Virus record (IMG/VR): IMGVR_UViG_3300025121_000035
Coordinates: 1 to 64,000 of that record
Origin: a virus
Strand: one strand, 5' to 3'
DNA length: 64,000 nt
A program made the position numbers and the translations under genes. Shown piece by piece: positions 46,426-55,415 of the stretch. The notes below the pieces were generated by a model. The model ran no database searches and was not told the DNA's origin. It saw nothing but the letters and a program-made list of their open reading frames with translations. Each line of letters opens with the position of its first letter. Position 1 is the stretch's first letter.

Positions 46426-46572
46426 GTTATATTCCTAAAAAAATATTTATCTAATGAAAAAAACGGGTTTTATGGTAAAAAACATAGTGAAGAAACTAAA
46501 TTAAAAATGACAGAAACTCGAAAAAGAAAAAAAGAATTATTAAAAAATAAAAGGAATTTAAAAAACGTGTAG
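46426..46572 (+). pseudogene. Remnant of a NUMOD3-type homing endonuclease
   Basis: An open stretch without a start codon encodes NEKNGFYGKKHSEETKLKM followed by a basic tail and TAG. The NGFYGKKHSEETK pattern is the hallmark of the NUMOD3 DNA-binding module found in GIY-YIG and HNH homing endonucleases. Only this C-terminal module remains. It lies just downstream of dnaK, which carries a group I intron, so it may be a relic of an earlier invasion. Confidence 0.6.
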
Positions 46573-46580
46573 GATGATAT

Positions 46581-46612
46581 AAAAAAAAGGGGATTTAAAA
46601 TCCCCTTTTTTG
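46581..46612. terminator. Bidirectional intrinsic terminator downstream of dnaK
   Basis: The stem AAAAGGGGATTT/AAATCCCCTTTT has A- and T-runs on both sides. It is placed three bases from the dnaK stop on the minus strand. Confidence 0.8.
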
Positions 46613-46614
46613 TT

Positions 46615-48748
46615 TTACTTTATTTCCTCGAAATCTACATCTTCTGCACTATTATCTGGTTTTGGTTCAGATGTCTGTTCAGTTTGAGTTTGTTGATACA
46701 TTTTAGTTGAAACTTCATTCCACAAAGCAGTTAAACTTTCCATATCGGTTTTGATTTTATCTAAATCTTTTGCTTTATGAGATTCTTTTAAGATATCTAC
46801 TTTTTCTTGTAATTTTGTTTTTTCATTATCAGATATTTTATCACCAAACTCTTTAATTTGTTTTTCAGTTTGGAAAATCATAGAATCTGCATTATTTAAT
46901 AATTCAACTTCTTCTTTAGCTTTTTTATCAGCTTCGGCATTATTTTCAGCATCTTTCTTCATTGTTTCTATTTCTGTATCAGATAAATTAGAAGATCCTT
47001 CAATTCTAATAGATTGTTTTTTATTAGTTCCTTTATCTTCCGCTGTTACGTTCAATATACCGTTTACATCCAAATCAAATGATACTTCTATTTGCGGAGT
47101 TCCTCGAAATGCTGGTGGGATACCGTCTAAATGAAATCTTCCTAAACTTTTATTATCTCTTGCCATTGGTCGTTCTCCTACCAAAATATTAATTTCTACA
47201 GATGGCTGATTATCAGATGCTGTAGAAAAAATTTGAGATTTAGTTGTTGGAATAGTTGTATTAGCTTCTATTATTTTAGTGGAAACACCGCCCATAGTTT
47301 CAATAGATAGTGATAATGGTGTAACATCTAAAAGTAATACATCATTAACATCACCACTTAAAATTCCTCCCATTATTGCTGCCCCAATAGCAACTGATTC
47401 ATCAGGATTAATTGCCTTAGATGGATCTTTACCAAATACTTCTTTAACAATTGCTTGAACTGCTGGAATTCTTGAAGAACCACCAACTAATAAAATTTCA
47501 TCAATATCAGATGCTTTAAAACCAGAATCTTTTAATGCTTTAATACAAGGTTGTTTTAAACGTTGTAACAAAGAATCTGATATTTTTTCAAAATCTGATC
47601 GACTTATTGTTCTTACTAAATGTTTAGGCATTCCATCAACTGGAATAATATATGGTAAATTTACTTCTGTTGAAGATGAAGATGATAATTCAACTTTAGC
47701 TTTTTCGGCTGCTTCTTTTAATCTTTGATAAGCCATTTTATCTTTTCTTAAATCAACACCATATTCTTTTTGAAAATCATCTGCTAAAAAATCGATAAGT
47801 AAATCATCGAAATTATCACCACCTAAATTAACATCACCATTAGTTGATTTTACTTCGAATACACCATCACCTAATTCCAATATAGAAACATCATATGTAC
47901 CACCACCAAGATCGAACACAACGATTTTTTTATCTGATTTATCTTTATCTACTCCATAAGCTAAAGATGCGGCAGTTGGTTCATTAATAATTCTTAATAC
48001 ATTAAGTCCTGCTATTTTTCCAGCTTCTTTAGTAGCTGTTCTTTCAGCATCATTAAAATATGCCGGAACAGTAATAACGGCATCTGTTACATCTACACCT
48101 AGATATTCTTCCGCAGTTTTCTTCATTTTTTGAAGAACCATTGCAGATATTTCTTGAGGTGTATATTTATTATCGCCTATTTGAACAACAGCTAATCCAT
48201 TATTTCCTTCGACTATTTTAAATGGTAATTTAATATTTTTAACATCTTTATATTTTTTACCAATTATTCTTTTTATACTGTAAATAGTATCTGGATTTGT
48301 AATCATTTGTCTTTTAGCTGGTTCTCCAACTTTTCTTTCACCATCTTTTAAAAAAGATATAATTGAAGGTGTCGTTCTTTTACCTTCACTATTAGCTATT
48401 ACTATTGGTTGTCCTGCTTCAATTACTGATACACAAGAATTTGTTGTTCCTAAATCACTTTACCACGCTTAATTTCTTAAGCCAATTTTACTTGTTGTAG
48501 TCTGGACTATACCATCATCCTATAAGGATGGAGTTATTATAGTCTCTGAACCTTCACCATATTTTAACAACTTAGGTGCTTGGATGCTGATTGCCCAATA
48601 TTATATTTTTTCAAACTTTCACAACTATCGTTTCCAATTTTGTTGTAGTAATATAATCTTAAGGGGTTTCCAGCAGTTTAAACTCTTTAACCATTATATG
48701 TTACCATATAAAGGGGACTGGTATGTTAATCCCGATTGTTTTTCTCAT
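46615..48748 (-). CDS. dnaK: DnaK (Hsp70) chaperone, interrupted by a group I intron
   Basis: Coding sequence is the join of 48748-48729 and 48457-46615 on the minus strand, giving 620 residues, near full length. Exon 1 encodes MRKTIGI and exon 2 continues [17 protein letters not shown], restoring the phosphate-binding loop. Further motifs are [46 protein letters not shown], the linker [16 protein letters not shown], a substrate domain and the EEVDF-like tail EDVDFEEIK. It folds client proteins with DnaJ and GrpE, which are not in this window. Sequence is close to Bacteroidota DnaK, so host origin is likely. Reading only the downstream frame would wrongly suggest an N-terminally truncated gene. 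Confidence 0.9.
48458..48728 (-). ncRNA. Group I intron in dnaK
   Basis: The 271-nt intron has no ORF. The 5' exon ends GGGAT; the intron contains GTCCC 11 nt later, so P1 forms with the standard U-G pair at the splice site. Core elements are GGGCAATCAGCATCC, GGTTCAGAGACTATA (R) and GGTATAGTCC (S), which pair as P7 and neighbours. The last base is G, the expected omega-G. Splicing joins ATT-GAT and restores IDLGTTN. All these points agree, so the call is strong although I could not fold it. Confidence 0.88.
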
Positions 48749-48832
48749 AATTTTTAATTTTTAATTTTTTTAATTTTTTATTTATTTTAATTGTTTTTAT
48801 ATTATCAAAACGTATGCCATTCAAAATATGTG

Positions 48833-49564
48833 TCATACTGTCATATTTTTTATTTTATTATTTAACATTAATTCCCAATCTTGTCTATTGTAATTAGTTA
48901 TACTATGACAATTATAACATAAGGATATTAAATTTGTTTCTAATATATTTGTCTTATTATAATCTATATGATGTATTGCTAATTTTTGAGTTTGTTTATT
49001 ACATATACAACATTTATAATTATCTCTTTTTTTAATTTTTTCTTTTAAATTTTTATTAAATTCAAAAGGATATGGTTCATTAGAAATACCACCTTTCCAA
49101 TTAGGATGATTTTCACCTTTTGGTGTATTTTCTAACAATTTATTATATCCATCTATATCATAAGACCATTTACTTTCTCTTGATTTTCTTGCCCATTGCT
49201 TATATTCTTCTGTATGTTCTTTTCCATAAAAAGGATTTTTTTCACCACATCTAGGATTATCTATTAAATATTTTTTTAAACTATTTGATACTTTTTTGGC
49301 AACATTTTCATTTTTTGTTGGGTTTTTATCTCCTTTTACTCTAACACTTGTTTCTTCTCTTATTCTATCTGCTACTTCTTTACCTACTCTATCTTCCCAT
49401 TTAATTTGGCGTTGCCATTTATTTTGACATTTCAAAGAACAAAATCTTCTATTTTCTTGTGATTTAACTATTTTACCATAATTTTTTCTATATTTATTAG
49501 TTACTAAGGTAAGTTCTATCATATTATCACATAATTCACATTTTCTATATCTATATTTTTCCAT
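48833..49564 (-). CDS. HNH homing endonuclease
   Basis: In this 243-residue protein an N-terminal zinc cluster (CELCDN, FCSLKCQ) is followed by NUMOD-like KNPFYGKEHTEEYKQWARKSR and a C-terminal HNH domain: KKRDNYKCCICNKQ...LAIHHIDYNKTNILETNLISLCYNCHS. It lies 85 nt upstream of dnaK exon 1 on the same strand, outside the intron. It may mobilise the ORF-less dnaK intron in trans, as in collaborative homing, but this is inference. Confidence 0.85.
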   Translation of the reverse strand: MEKYRYRKCELCDNMIELTLVTNKYRKNYGKIVKSQENRRFCSLKCQNKWQRQIKWEDRVGKEVADRIREETSVRVKGDKNPTKNENVAKKVSNSLKKYLIDNPRCGEKNPFYGKEHTEEYKQWARKSRESKWSYDIDGYNKLLENTPKGENHPNWKGGISNEPYPFEFNKNLKEKIKKRDNYKCCICNKQTQKLAIHHIDYNKTNILETNLISLCYNCHSITNYNRQDWELMLNNKIKNMTV

Positions 49565-49599
49565 ATTTAATATTTTTATATTTATATATTAAATATCAA

Positions 49600-49630
49600 A
49601 ACCCCAAAAATATACATTATTTTTGGGGTT
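49600..49630. repeat. Inverted repeat between divergent endonuclease genes
   Basis: The perfect arms AACCCCAAAAA and TTTTTGGGGTT are separated by about nine bases. It lies between two genes that start on either side and point away, so it is not a simple terminator. It could be an operator or a relic of an older terminator. Confidence 0.5.
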
Positions 49631-49755
49631 GTCTTGTTTTAATTTTTATGTCATTATGACAGTTTAATATGTTATATATGATGCTAAAAGAATAACTATA
49701 AAAAAAGCGGACTAAATATTTTTTTATATATAAATAAAAAAAATAAAAGTCTATT

Positions 49756-51543
49756 ATGAATAAAAAATCGATATTAAATTTATTTAATGAGAAGCAACGA
49801 AGAAAATTTTATATAGAAAAACATCAACCTGATTTATATTCTGAATTATTATTTTATAATTTAAAGTTGGGTATAAATAATTTTACTCAATTATGTTATC
49901 ATTTTGATAATAATATTAGTAATATTCCTTTATGTAAAATATGTCAAAAAAAAGAATTAAAATTTAAAGGATTTAATCAAGGATATACTAAATATTGTTC
50001 TACTAAATGTGCTATGAATGATGAAGAATTAATTAATAATAGAAATAAAATAACAATAAAAACTAATTTAGAAAAATATGGTGTAGATAATCCTATGAAA
50101 TTAAATGAAATTAAAGATAAAGTTAAAAAAACTAATTTAGAAAAATATGGTGTAGATAATCCTATGAAGTTAAATGAAATTAAAAATAAAGTTAAAAAAA
50201 CTAATTTAGAAAAATACGATACTGAATATTATTTTCAAACCGATGAATTTAAAACTAAAGTTAAATTGTATAGTATTAACAAATATGGTATTAATCATTA
50301 TAATCAACATAATGATATAATAAACAAAAAAAATAAAACTAATTTAGAAAAATATGGTGTAGATAATCCTATGAAATTAGATAAAATTAAAGATAAAATT
50401 AAAAAAACTAATTTACAAAAATATGGTTATGATCATCATATGAAATATAAAAAATCATTAGGCTTATTAGAATATTTTTTTGACAAACAAACATATAATT
50501 ATTATAATAAACATATCAATAAACAAAAATATCATTTATTATCAATTAAAAATAAAAAATTAAAAATTAAACATAATAGTTGTAATAAAGTATTTTTTAT
50601 AGATAAACAATTATTTTATTTAAGAGATAAGATAAAATGTGAAATATGTACAGAATGTAATCCAACTATTGGAAAAAATATTTCGTATATGGAAAAAGAT
50701 TTATTAAAATTTATAGAAGAAAATTATAACAGTAATATTTTAAAAAATATTAAAAAAATTATAAAACCATACGAATTAGATATTTATTTACCTGATTTAA
50801 AATTAGCATTCGAATTTAATGGATTATATTGGCATAATGAAATTAATAAATCAAACGATTACCATATAAATAAAACTAATTTATGTGAAGAAAATGGAAT
50901 TCAACTTATACATATTTATGAAGATGATTGGATTTATAAACAAGATATAGTTAAATCAATGATATTAAATAAATTAAATATTACATTAAATAAAATTTAT
51001 GCAAGAAAAACTGAAGTAAAAGAAATAACAGATAATAAATTAGTTAGAAAATTTCTGAATGAAAATCATATTCAAGGTTTTGTTGGTTCAAAAGTTAAAA
51101 TAGGTTTATTTTATAAAAATGAATTAATTAGTTTAATGACTTTTGGTAAAATAAGAAAACCACTAGGTCAAACATCAAATGAAAATGATTGGGAAATGTT
51201 AAGGTTTTGTAATAAGCTAAATACAAATGTTATAGGCGGTGCAAGTAAACTGTTTAAATATTTTATTAAAAATTATAAATATAATAGTATAATAACATAT
51301 GCAGATAGGAGTTATTCAACTGGTAAATTATATGAAATATTAGGATTTATATATTCACATACATCTAAACCAAATTATAATTATATTATAGATAAAGTTA
51401 AATATCATAGATTTGGATTTAGAAAAGATATTTTAGTTAAAGAAGGATACGATGCTAATAAAACAGAACATGAAATTATGTTAGAAAGAGGAATTTATAG
51501 AATTTATAATTCTGGTAATTTAAAATATACATATGAAAATTAA
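49756..51543 (+). CDS. Large Vsr-like homing endonuclease with KYGVDN repeats
   Basis: In this 595-residue protein a zinc-like cluster (CKICQKKE...CSTKC) at about 57-85 is followed by four or five copies of a 22-residue module TNLEKYGVDNPMKLNEIKDK, with nearly identical 66-bp DNA units. The Vsr-like nuclease reads PYELDIYLPDLKLAFEFNGLYWH at about 335-357, then HIYEDDW. The C-terminal 190 residues (ARKTEVKEITDNKLVRKFLNENHIQGF..., ADRSYSTGKLYE) form a domain common to such phage enzymes. Free-standing, with its own terminator. Confidence 0.75.
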   Translation: MNKKSILNLFNEKQRRKFYIEKHQPDLYSELLFYNLKLGINNFTQLCYHFDNNISNIPLCKICQKKELKFKGFNQGYTKYCSTKCAMNDEELINNRNKITIKTNLEKYGVDNPMKLNEIKDKVKKTNLEKYGVDNPMKLNEIKNKVKKTNLEKYDTEYYFQTDEFKTKVKLYSINKYGINHYNQHNDIINKKNKTNLEKYGVDNPMKLDKIKDKIKKTNLQKYGYDHHMKYKKSLGLLEYFFDKQTYNYYNKHINKQKYHLLSIKNKKLKIKHNSCNKVFFIDKQLFYLRDKIKCEICTECNPTIGKNISYMEKDLLKFIEENYNSNILKNIKKIIKPYELDIYLPDLKLAFEFNGLYWHNEINKSNDYHINKTNLCEENGIQLIHIYEDDWIYKQDIVKSMILNKLNITLNKIYARKTEVKEITDNKLVRKFLNENHIQGFVGSKVKIGLFYKNELISLMTFGKIRKPLGQTSNENDWEMLRFCNKLNTNVIGGASKLFKYFIKNYKYNSIITYADRSYSTGKLYEILGFIYSHTSKPNYNYIIDKVKYHRFGFRKDILVKEGYDANKTEHEIMLERGIYRIYNSGNLKYTYEN

Positions 51544-51571
51544 AGGTGATAACTTCAAGTTATCACCTTTA
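51543..51571. terminator. Bidirectional intrinsic terminator
   Basis: The stem AAAGGTGATAACTT/AAGTTATCACCTTT has almost no loop and a T-rich tail. It separates the convergent endonuclease and Hsp20 genes. Confidence 0.78.
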
Positions 51572-51574
51572 ATT

Positions 51575-52012
51575 TTATTTTATATCAATTTTTTTAATTG
51601 GTTTATTTTCTTCCATTTTTTCATACTTATTTAAAGTAAGTATTAATATACCATTTTTCATTTCGGCATCAATCTTATCTTTATCTACATTTTCTGGAAT
51701 ATAAAAACTCTTTTCAAATGATGATTTATAAAATTCTTTTCTGATATAATTTTCATCATTTTGTTCATTTGTTTTTTCAACATCACTTTTAATTGTGATT
51801 CGGTCATCGTTAATTTCAATATCAATATCTTTTTTATCAAAACCTGGTAAAGATAATGATATTTCATAGTTTTTTTCATTTTCTTTAGTATTAGATAATA
51901 CTGAACCAAAGAAATTGTTTTCAAACAACTTAAATGGATTTCCACCAAAAAATTCATTTGCGAAGCTATCCATAGTTGGTAATACTGAATTTTTTAATCT
52001 TAATAGTGTCAT
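51575..52012 (-). CDS. Hsp20 small heat-shock protein
   Basis: The 145-residue alpha-crystallin-type holdase starts MTLLRLKNSVLPTMDSFANEFFGG, the usual Bacteroidota N-terminus. The crystallin domain follows: YEISLSLPGFDKKDIDIEINDDRITIKSD, then FYIPENVDKDKIDAEMKNGILILTL, with the G-I-L-x-L-T-L strand. The C-terminal anchor is PIKKIDIK, a version of the IxI tail. It keeps unfolded proteins soluble and would hand clients to DnaK, also encoded here. Confidence 0.92.
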   Translation of the reverse strand: MTLLRLKNSVLPTMDSFANEFFGGNPFKLFENNFFGSVLSNTKENEKNYEISLSLPGFDKKDIDIEINDDRITIKSDVEKTNEQNDENYIRKEFYKSSFEKSFYIPENVDKDKIDAEMKNGILILTLNKYEKMEENKPIKKIDIK

Positions 52013-52166
52013 AATTATAAAATTTATTTTTTAATTGTTAATTTATTAATACATTTATCAATTTGTATGCCACTACATATTTTATGACAAAATGACACAA
52101 AAATCTGTTTCATTTGACAATTTATGTAAAAATTTCATTTAGTATATTATGAAATATTATTAGATA

Positions 52167-52204
52167 ATGAACTACAACTAAACTAAAGATTTAGTTGTTT
52201 CTTG
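52167..52204 (-). repeat. Hairpin at the tnpB right end
   Basis: The stem CAACTAAA/TTTAGTTG with a TCTT-type loop is followed by TAGTTCAT on the minus strand. It overlaps the last codons of tnpB, and the shared terminal TAGTTC recurs at positions 100, 60622 and 61143. Confidence 0.6.
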
Positions 52205-53374
52205 GGCTGAACCTGTAACCAGTTTCATATCTCCACAAGCGTATATTTCTGCTGTTCCAGCAGTATTATTTTTTACAAAACTAAACTTTTTAATATTTGT
52301 TGCTGCATTTTGATCCCTATTGTGTTTTGTATTACAATTAGGACAAATCCATTCCCTATCAGATAATTTCAAATTTGATTTAATATACCCACAACAAGAA
52401 CACATTTTAGAAGAAGGTTCAAATTGACCAATTCTAATGATATTACAACCATACCATTCACTTTTGTAATCCAAATACAAATTGAAATTACTAATTGATA
52501 TATCAGATAATGATTGTGATAATTTATGGTTTTTAATCATATTAGATGGTTTTAATGTTTCTAAACATATTGTATCATATGTGGTTACTAATTCTTTTGA
52601 TACTTTATGTAAAAAATCATTCCTTTTATTTGAAACTTTTTCATGAATAATAGATAATTTTTTTACATATTTTTTTCTATTATTTGATCCTTTTACTTTT
52701 TTTGAAACTTTCCTTTGAATCCTTTTTAATTTTTTTAATGACTTTTTAAGATTCTTTGGATTTTCAATTTCAGTTCCATTTGATAATACAGCAAATGTTT
52801 TAATTCCCAAATCAATTCCAACTGCTTTATCTTCACTAATTGGTTTCTTTTTTGGTAATTCACTTGGTATTTCTACTAAAATAGAAATGAAATACTTACC
52901 TGTTGATGTTCTTGTTATTGTTGATTTTTTAGTTATTCCTTCAAATATTCTATCAATTTTAATTTTAATTGATGATTTGAACTTCGGTATATCTAATTTT
53001 TCATTTTCAAAATCCACATAAGTATTTTGTGGTATTCCAAATGATTGTTTATTATCTTTTTTTGATTTGAACTTTGGAAATCCACCTTGCTTTTTGAAAA
53101 ACTTTGTATATGCGTTATCAAGATTTTCTAAACTATATTGTAAAGATTGGCTATTTACTTCTTTTAACCAAGATGTTTCTTCTTGTTTTTTAAGAATTGG
53201 TAAATCTTTTTGTATATCAAATCTTGATAATCCTACACCAGTTTCTTGATATGTTTTGTTTTTTTTGTTCAACGCATAATTGTATATCCATCTTGCACAA
53301 CCAAAATGTTGATGTATCAATTCTTTTTGAATTGAATTAGGATATATCCTATATTTGTAAGTTTTCAAAATCAT
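52178..53374 (-). CDS. tnpB: TnpB, RNA-guided nuclease of the IS200/IS605 family
   Basis: From the ATG at 53374 the product has 398 residues (a longer frame adds 19 residues without family support). The family opening MILKTYKYRIYPN is intact. RuvC residues are Asp188 (GIDLGIKTFAVLS), Glu272 (ICLETLKPSN) and Asp354 (HNRDQNAATN). The zinc ribbon is CSCC...CPNC at 325-347. All catalytic residues are present, so it should be an active guide-RNA endonuclease that keeps the element in place or acts as a homing-type nuclease. Confidence 0.93.
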   Translation of the reverse strand: MILKTYKYRIYPNSIQKELIHQHFGCARWIYNYALNKKNKTYQETGVGLSRFDIQKDLPILKKQEETSWLKEVNSQSLQYSLENLDNAYTKFFKKQGGFPKFKSKKDNKQSFGIPQNTYVDFENEKLDIPKFKSSIKIKIDRIFEGITKKSTITRTSTGKYFISILVEIPSELPKKKPISEDKAVGIDLGIKTFAVLSNGTEIENPKNLKKSLKKLKRIQRKVSKKVKGSNNRKKYVKKLSIIHEKVSNKRNDFLHKVSKELVTTYDTICLETLKPSNMIKNHKLSQSLSDISISNFNLYLDYKSEWYGCNIIRIGQFEPSSKMCSCCGYIKSNLKLSDREWICPNCNTKHNRDQNAATNIKKFSFVKNNTAGTAEIYACGDMKLVTGSAQETTKSLV

Positions 53375-53458
53375 ATCTATTATACTATATATTTTAGAAT
53401 TAGTTTCATTTTTTTCTAAAATTATTTTCAACTTTAGAATAATTATATATAATTATTA

Positions 53459-53504
53459 TTACAATTCATCTACCTAAACTGAAGATTTAGGGGATTTCTT
53501 GTAA
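53459..53504 (-). repeat. Hairpin at the tnpB left end
   Basis: The plus strand starts TTACAATTCATC and ends TTTCTTGTAA, giving outer arms TTACAA/TTGTAA and an inner stem CCTAAA/TTTAGG with a CTGAAG loop. It matches the left hairpin of the methyltransferase insertion in layout. Confidence 0.6.
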
Positions 53505-53517
53505 AAGAATAATTAAA

Positions 53518-53530
53518 TTTTAATATATAG
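53518..53530 (+). promoter_or_regulatory. TTTTAATATATAG box, possible promoter
   Basis: The box stands 21 nt before the start of the lysozyme gene at 53552 and is identical to the boxes at 19257 and 63686. Confidence 0.35.
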
Positions 53531-53551
53531 AAAAAAATATATATATTATAT

Positions 53552-54433
53552 ATGATTTCTAAATATAATGATTTTCAATTATTGAATGAAGCAATACTAA
53601 ATGAAGAATTTGATTTTAATCAAATTAAAAATTCTATAAAAAATGTTGCCGATAAAAATAAAGTATTAAACTATTTAATCAATAAATTTAACAAAGCCAA
53701 AAATCAACCTTTTAAAAAACATATAGCTACATTATTAATTGCGGTTTTCTTAATAAATTTCGGATTAAAATCAAATAAGTGGGCAAATAGATTATCTGAT
53801 GAAAAAATTCAAGAATTAACTACTAAAATAGCTGCACAAGAAATTTTATCACAAGAAAATATGGTTCAATTTTTTAATACTAATCTATATACAAATGAAA
53901 TAGATAATGTAGATGAATCAGAACCTCGTAAATCTATATTTGATAATCAGGTATTTGTAGATGCGACAAATTTACATACATCAGAAAAAGCAATAAAACT
54001 TATTAAAAAACACGAAAAGTTAAGATTAAAAGCTTATAATATAGGGGATAACAGAATTACAATTGGATATGGTCATGCTGAACCAATTCAAACATCAAGA
54101 TATAAAATAGGTGATAGAATAACTAGGGAACAAGCAGAAAAATTATTTAAAAAGGATTTAGAAATTGCAGAAAAAGGAATTAAAAGAATGTTTGTTCGTT
54201 GGAAAAGTGCCGGAATTAAGATAGAATTAACACAAAGTATGTTTGATGCTATGGTATCTATGACATTTAATATGGGAGTTTATGGAATGGCTACAACTAA
54301 TTTTATTCAATACATTAAACAAGGTGATTTTGAAGCAGCAGCCGATTCCATAAAAACAACAAAAATAAACGATAAGTTTCCTGGTTTAGAAAATAGACGA
54401 GAAGATGAATATGAATTGTTTATAGGTACTTAA
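53552..54433 (+). CDS. Membrane-anchored T4-type lysozyme (GH24) with a leader-like N-terminus
   Basis: In this 293-residue protein the N-terminus MISKYNDFQLLNEA has an L-N-E site like the capsid leader family. A membrane span at about 57-71 (HIATLLIAVFLINFG) follows. The catalytic GH24 domain runs from about 143 to 293: Glu155 in IKKHEKLRLKAY, Asp166 and Thr170 in GDNRITIGYGH, and the substrate lobe FDAMVSMTFNMG. It cleaves peptidoglycan between MurNAc and GlcNAc. Either a membrane-tethered endolysin or, if the leader is real, a virion-delivered lysozyme. Confidence 0.85.
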   Translation: MISKYNDFQLLNEAILNEEFDFNQIKNSIKNVADKNKVLNYLINKFNKAKNQPFKKHIATLLIAVFLINFGLKSNKWANRLSDEKIQELTTKIAAQEILSQENMVQFFNTNLYTNEIDNVDESEPRKSIFDNQVFVDATNLHTSEKAIKLIKKHEKLRLKAYNIGDNRITIGYGHAEPIQTSRYKIGDRITREQAEKLFKKDLEIAEKGIKRMFVRWKSAGIKIELTQSMFDAMVSMTFNMGVYGMATTNFIQYIKQGDFEAAADSIKTTKINDKFPGLENRREDEYELFIGT

Positions 54434-54443
54434 ACTAATAACT

Positions 54444-54653
54444 TTAATAATCCGTTCCACTATTTGCGGTAACAGTCATTTTCTTTTTACAGTAGGGGCA
54501 TTTAGGCACTTTTGCTTTTGGATTTAATTCTTTTGAAAGCATTATATCACTTACTACTGTCCATTGTCTTTTACCTGTTCTACCTTGCTTTTCCCATTCT
54601 TTTTGGTTACATTCATCATTATAACAATAACAATTCCATCCTAATTCTTTCAT
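54444..54653 (-). CDS. Small zinc-ribbon-like protein
   Basis: The 69-residue product has cysteine pairs CYCYNDEC near residue 8 and CPYC near 52, enough for one zinc ribbon. The middle (GRTGKRQWTVVSD) is basic. The role is unknown; it is convergent with the lysozyme gene. Confidence 0.5.
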   Translation of the reverse strand: MKELGWNCYCYNDECNQKEWEKQGRTGKRQWTVVSDIMLSKELNPKAKVPKCPYCKKKMTVTANSGTDY

Positions 54654-54687
54654 TTTTCAATAAATTTTAATACGTTAGTAATAATAA

Positions 54688-54921
54688 TTAATCTTCTTCG
54701 AAAGATAGTGGTGAATCATATTTTGCTTTTATATAAAATGTTTTACCACTTTGAGTCTTTACTACTAATCTATAATCAGTATAATCATCCATATCAAAAT
54801 CTGATATATACATATCAACAACTTTATCTTTTGTAGAATTACTCTCATTAATATCAGATATATTCAAGTTTTCGTGATGTTCATTGAACTTTTGTATGTG
54901 TTTATTATCTATCATCTTCAT
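54688..54921 (-). CDS. KFNEH-leader small protein
   Basis: The 77-residue product contains HIQKFNEHHENLNISDI near the N-terminus, almost the same as the next gene upstream (54956). The rest is an acidic, beta-like domain (YRLVVKTQSGKTFYIKAKYD). The K-F-N-E pattern makes it a possible distant member of the leader family. The start may be Met1 or Met3. Confidence 0.5.
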   Translation of the reverse strand: MKMIDNKHIQKFNEHHENLNISDINESNSTKDKVVDMYISDFDMDDYTDYRLVVKTQSGKTFYIKAKYDSPLSFEED

Positions 54922-54955
54922 ATTTTATTTTTAGTGTATATTTAAAATAAAAAAA

Positions 54956-55354
54956 TTATCTTATTCTATTATGTAAATTTTCTACCCCATCTAATGATGT
55001 TAAATTTGGCAAATCTTCTGACGAACCTTTTATATTAGATGGCAAACCTTTCAATGATGTCAGTTTTACATCTTCTAACGAACCTTTTATATTAGATGGT
55101 ACACCTTTCAATGATGTCAGTTTTACATCTTCTAACGAACCTTTTATATTAGATGGTACACCTTTCAATGATGTCAATTTTACATTTTTCAACTCACTAT
55201 CATCTAACATTAGAAAATTTACCAAATCGTATATTTCCTTATTAGACCATCCTAAATCTTTTAATGTATTAATTTTTTCACTACTTATGACATCAGATAT
55301 ATATATATTTTCTTGATGCTCGTTGAACTTTTGTATATGTATTTTATCTTTCAT
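54956..55354 (-). CDS. KFNEH-leader protein with 19-residue leucine-rich-like repeats
   Basis: The 132-residue protein has the leader MKDKIHIQKFNEHQEN, then a helix (LKDLGWSNKEIYDLVNFLM), then three 57-bp tandem repeats encoding VKLTSLKGVPSNIKGSLED and a capping NLTSLDGVENL. The plan (leader, helix, repeats) mirrors the MKTFKQYNES proteins but with a different repeat type. A TTTTTAATATATACT box precedes it on the minus strand. Confidence 0.6.
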   Translation of the reverse strand: MKDKIHIQKFNEHQENIYISDVISSEKINTLKDLGWSNKEIYDLVNFLMLDDSELKNVKLTSLKGVPSNIKGSLEDVKLTSLKGVPSNIKGSLEDVKLTSLKGLPSNIKGSSEDLPNLTSLDGVENLHNRIR

Positions 55355-55415
55355 TATATTAAATTGTTTTTTAGTATATATTAAAAATAAAACCTAAATA
55401 TATTTAATTAAAAAA

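Larger units (their letters stand above)
52167..53504 (-). mobile_element. IS605-type element carrying only tnpB
   Basis: On the minus strand the order is a left hairpin (53504-53459, AAGAAA plus stem CCTAAA/TTTAGG and GATGAATTG), tnpB, and a right hairpin (52204-52167) that overlaps the tnpB stop and ends GTAGTTCAT. No TnpA (Y1 transposase) is present, so mobility would need a helper. In IS605 elements the 3' end of tnpB encodes the guide RNA scaffold that ends at the right end; the same should hold here. Exact ends are inferred from comparison with the insertion at 60269-60621. Confidence 0.65.

Noticed and set aside
46615-48306. dnaK read as an N-terminally truncated pseudogene
   Set aside because: The missing N-terminus is found 271 nt upstream in frame after removing a convincing group I intron.
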